Source: Thermomicrobium sp. 4228-Ro (lineage in GTDB: Bacteria; Chloroflexota; Chloroflexia; Thermomicrobiales; Thermomicrobiaceae). Taken from it: a stretch of 64,000 nucleotides of DNA. Within the stretch, counting starts at the first letter, position 1, and the number at the start of each line of letters is the position of its first letter. Shown here piece after piece: positions 62,511 to 64,000 of this stretch. Location of the stretch: NCBI RefSeq assembly GCF_026241205.1, contig NZ_JAPFQM010000006.1, positions 124,001 through 188,000 of the forward strand. The letters are read 5' to 3'. Below the pieces are notes generated by a model. The model was not told the DNA's origin and did not search any database. It worked only from the letters and a program-made list of their open reading frames with translations. The translations under genes were made by a program, and so were the position numbers.

Positions 62511-62704
62511 CCCGACCTCCCGCACAACCCTAGCGGGCAGCTACAGTTGTCGCAAGTATCCGAGAAGTCGAGATGCAACAGCTCTCCTCGATGCCCCGAG
62601 CTCGCCGGACGATCGCCTGTTCCACCCGGGTGGACTGAAGCGTCTGCCTGCAGCTGCTAGGATAGGATTCGTCGAAACCATCCACACGAAGGGAGGGAGG
62701 AACG

Positions 62705-63562
62705 ATGGGACGCTGGCACGATGGGACGCAGTGCGCTGTCCTGTTCACGTTCGACGTCGACGCAGAGACACTCTGGCTCTCGGGCAGCCTCGAGCAGAGC
62801 GATCGCCTGGGACTTCTCACACAAGGTACCTACGGGGCACGGGTCGGCGTGCCCTTGGTGCTCCACGCACTGCGCCGCTACGACATCAAGGCAACCTTTT
62901 TCATTCCTGGCTGGGTGGCCGAACACCATCCCGACATCGTCGCCGCGATCGCTGATCAGGGGCACGAGATCGCCCATCACGGTTACTTGCACGAGACGGT
63001 CACCGAGCTCGACGAGGCAGCCGAGCGACACGTCCTCGAACGCGGAATCGAGGCGCTCCGCCGGGTCACCGGTCAGGTACCGGTCGGTTACCGTTCGCCC
63101 GCTTGGGAGGTGACCACGCGGACGCTCCGTTTGCTCGCCGAGTATGGTTTCCGCTACTCGTCGAACCTCATGAGCCACTTTCTCCCCTGGCAGCACCCGG
63201 ACACGCAACTTATCGAGCTACCCGTCCAGTGGCTGCTCGACGATGCGCCGTTCTTCCTCTTCCGCCCTGGTACCGGCTCACGACCGATCCAGACGGCCCA
63301 GCAGGCGTTCCAGGCCTGGGTCGAAGAGTTCCAGGGCATCTACCGCTTCGGTGGGCTCTTCAACCTGACGCTGCATCCCCAGCTGATCGGTCGCCCGGGT
63401 CGCATCCTCATGCTCGAGCGGCTGATCGAGCACATCCTGTCCTACCCACGCGTGTGGATCGCGACGGGGCAACAAGTGGCAGCATATTGGGCGGACCATC
63501 TCGCCCGCAACCCGCAGGAGTGGCGGCAAGGGCTGGTCTACGACCCACTCACGCACCGCTGA
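62705..63562 (+). CDS. polysaccharide deacetylase-family protein (NodB homology)
   Basis: A 285-residue NodB-fold hydrolase: catalytic/metal aspartates in FTFDVDAE (D17, D19), metal histidines in GHEIAHHGYLHE, YRSPAWEVTTRTL, and FNLTLHPQLIGRPGR with the late histidine. No signal peptide, so it is cytosolic; similar proteins include PuuE-type allantoinases and sugar or peptidoglycan deacetylases. Strong site GGGAGGGAGGAACG before the ATG. A weak promoter (CTGAAG, 17 bases, TAGGAT near 62660) may serve it. Convergent with cofH, 16 bases apart. Confidence 0.88.
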   Translation: MGRWHDGTQCAVLFTFDVDAETLWLSGSLEQSDRLGLLTQGTYGARVGVPLVLHALRRYDIKATFFIPGWVAEHHPDIVAAIADQGHEIAHHGYLHETVTELDEAAERHVLERGIEALRRVTGQVPVGYRSPAWEVTTRTLRLLAEYGFRYSSNLMSHFLPWQHPDTQLIELPVQWLLDDAPFFLFRPGTGSRPIQTAQQAFQAWVEEFQGIYRFGGLFNLTLHPQLIGRPGRILMLERLIEHILSYPRVWIATGQQVAAYWADHLARNPQEWRQGLVYDPLTHR

Positions 63563-63578
63563 GCGATGCTGCGCCGGC

Positions 63579-64000
63579 TCAGGCAGCCGGCGTGCTCCCA
63601 ACCTGTTGCAGCACGATCCGGTAGTGCTTCCGGAACGCAAAGCGCTCGTCGCGGATAAGTTCGAAGTATGAGCCAAAGCGCTCCGGATGCTCGGCCGCCT
63701 CGTCCAGCGGGTGCGGTGGATCTTCATCGGTCAACGGTGACCGAAGCTGGTAGAGTGTCGTCCGTTCCGCTGGAATCCGACCGGCATCGCGGATCCAACG
63801 TCGGAGTTCGCGCGGCGGCACGAGCTGGCCGTACGTGGCACCAGCTGCCGTCGAGATACTCTCGTTGATCAGCGTTCCACCGAGATCGTTGGCCCCAGCG
63901 TTCAGACACCACTGGGCCAATTTCGGCCCTTCCTTCACCCACGACACCTGGATGTTGCGCACGTGAGGATAGAGCATGATCCGGGCGACCGCGTGCATCT
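63579..64000 (-). CDS. cofH: CofH, FO synthase subunit 2 (3' part)
   Basis: The C-terminal 140 residues of a radical SAM enzyme: VARIMLYPHVRNIQVSWVKEG, LNAGANDLGGTLINESISTAAGA, and the closing segment PPRELRRWIRDAGRIPAERTTLYQ. This pattern belongs to CofH, which with CofG builds the deazaflavin FO, precursor of coenzyme F420. The cluster-binding N-terminus lies beyond the right edge. It implies that F420 biochemistry exists alongside mycofactocin in this organism. Confidence 0.9.
   Translation of the reverse strand, partial: MHAVARIMLYPHVRNIQVSWVKEGPKLAQWCLNAGANDLGGTLINESISTAAGATYGQLVPPRELRRWIRDAGRIPAERTTLYQLRSPLTDEDPPHPLDEAAEHPERFGSYFELIRDERFAFRKHYRIVLQQVGSTPAA

Noticed and set aside
1-64000. 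tRNA, rRNA, CRISPR array, insertion sequence or prophage
   Set aside because: No cloverleaf with a credible T-loop, no ribosomal sequence, no regularly spaced direct repeats and no transposase or phage structural gene was seen on reading both strands by eye; a covariance-model scan would be decisive for tRNAs.

Overview
The window is GC-rich, gene-dense bacterial DNA with many GTG and TTG starts behind strong purine-rich Shine-Dalgarno sites. The gene content fits a thermophilic member of the Chloroflexota, most likely class Thermomicrobia (Thermomicrobium-like). It combines a mycofactocin locus, F420 biosynthesis (the 3' end of cofH at the right edge), an arsR/sulfur-dioxygenase/rhodanese cluster, a prkA-yeaH-spoVR stress operon and large secreted beta-propeller proteins. 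The organism assignment is inference from gene content; no rRNA or tRNA gene is present to confirm it. I saw no CRISPR array, insertion sequence or phage gene.

Layout. 1-1.1 kb: leftward operon of three unrecognised proteins behind a consensus promoter. 1.5-7.4 kb: leftward acyl-CoA and amino-acid metabolism (crotonase-fold protein, MetY fused to a CoA-binding domain, acyl-CoA synthetase, MHS-family transporter). 8-12.3 kb: rightward GcvT-like protein, then an ArsR-controlled sulfur/persulfide cluster (FmdB, DUF302, sulfur dioxygenase plus two rhodaneses, rhodanese). 12.3-22 kb: the mycofactocin region. Leftward mftA-mftB-mftC-mftF is followed by a CDGSH-Rieske fusion and its putative FAD reductase. 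Rightward are an NDMA-type alcohol dehydrogenase, mftD and a second NDMA-type dehydrogenase. mftA and the first dehydrogenase diverge from two promoters with perfect consensus boxes.

22.5-34.7 kb: secreted propeller protein, LigM-like demethylase, cytidine deaminase, AtzG/AtzE-like amidase pair, dCTP deaminase, KDG kinase, HAD hydrolase, a second secreted propeller protein, ProC, and a creatininase-family protein that could be the missing MftE. 34.8-47.8 kb: a GH15 glucoamylase-family gene broken by an in-frame amber codon, glycosyltransferase, a third secreted propeller protein, argG, mutY, miaA, mltG, aroE and a prepilin peptidase. 47.8-56.7 kb: spoVR-yeaH-prkA, with two terminator-like hairpins in the prkA leader, an alpha/beta hydrolase, and an unusual FtsH with a membrane partner. 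56.9-64 kb: amine/amino-acid oxidase, MocR-type aminotransferase, MFS exporter, polysaccharide deacetylase and cofH.

How it fits together. MftA-F make a redox peptide cofactor that reoxidises the NAD held inside the two nicotinoprotein dehydrogenases. The CDGSH-Rieske/FAD-reductase pair directly downstream of mftF is a candidate, previously unlinked electron path for that cofactor. Two genes look damaged by single-base changes, a glucoamylase amber codon and a one-base frameshift in a signal peptide; each could be a real mutation or an assembly error.
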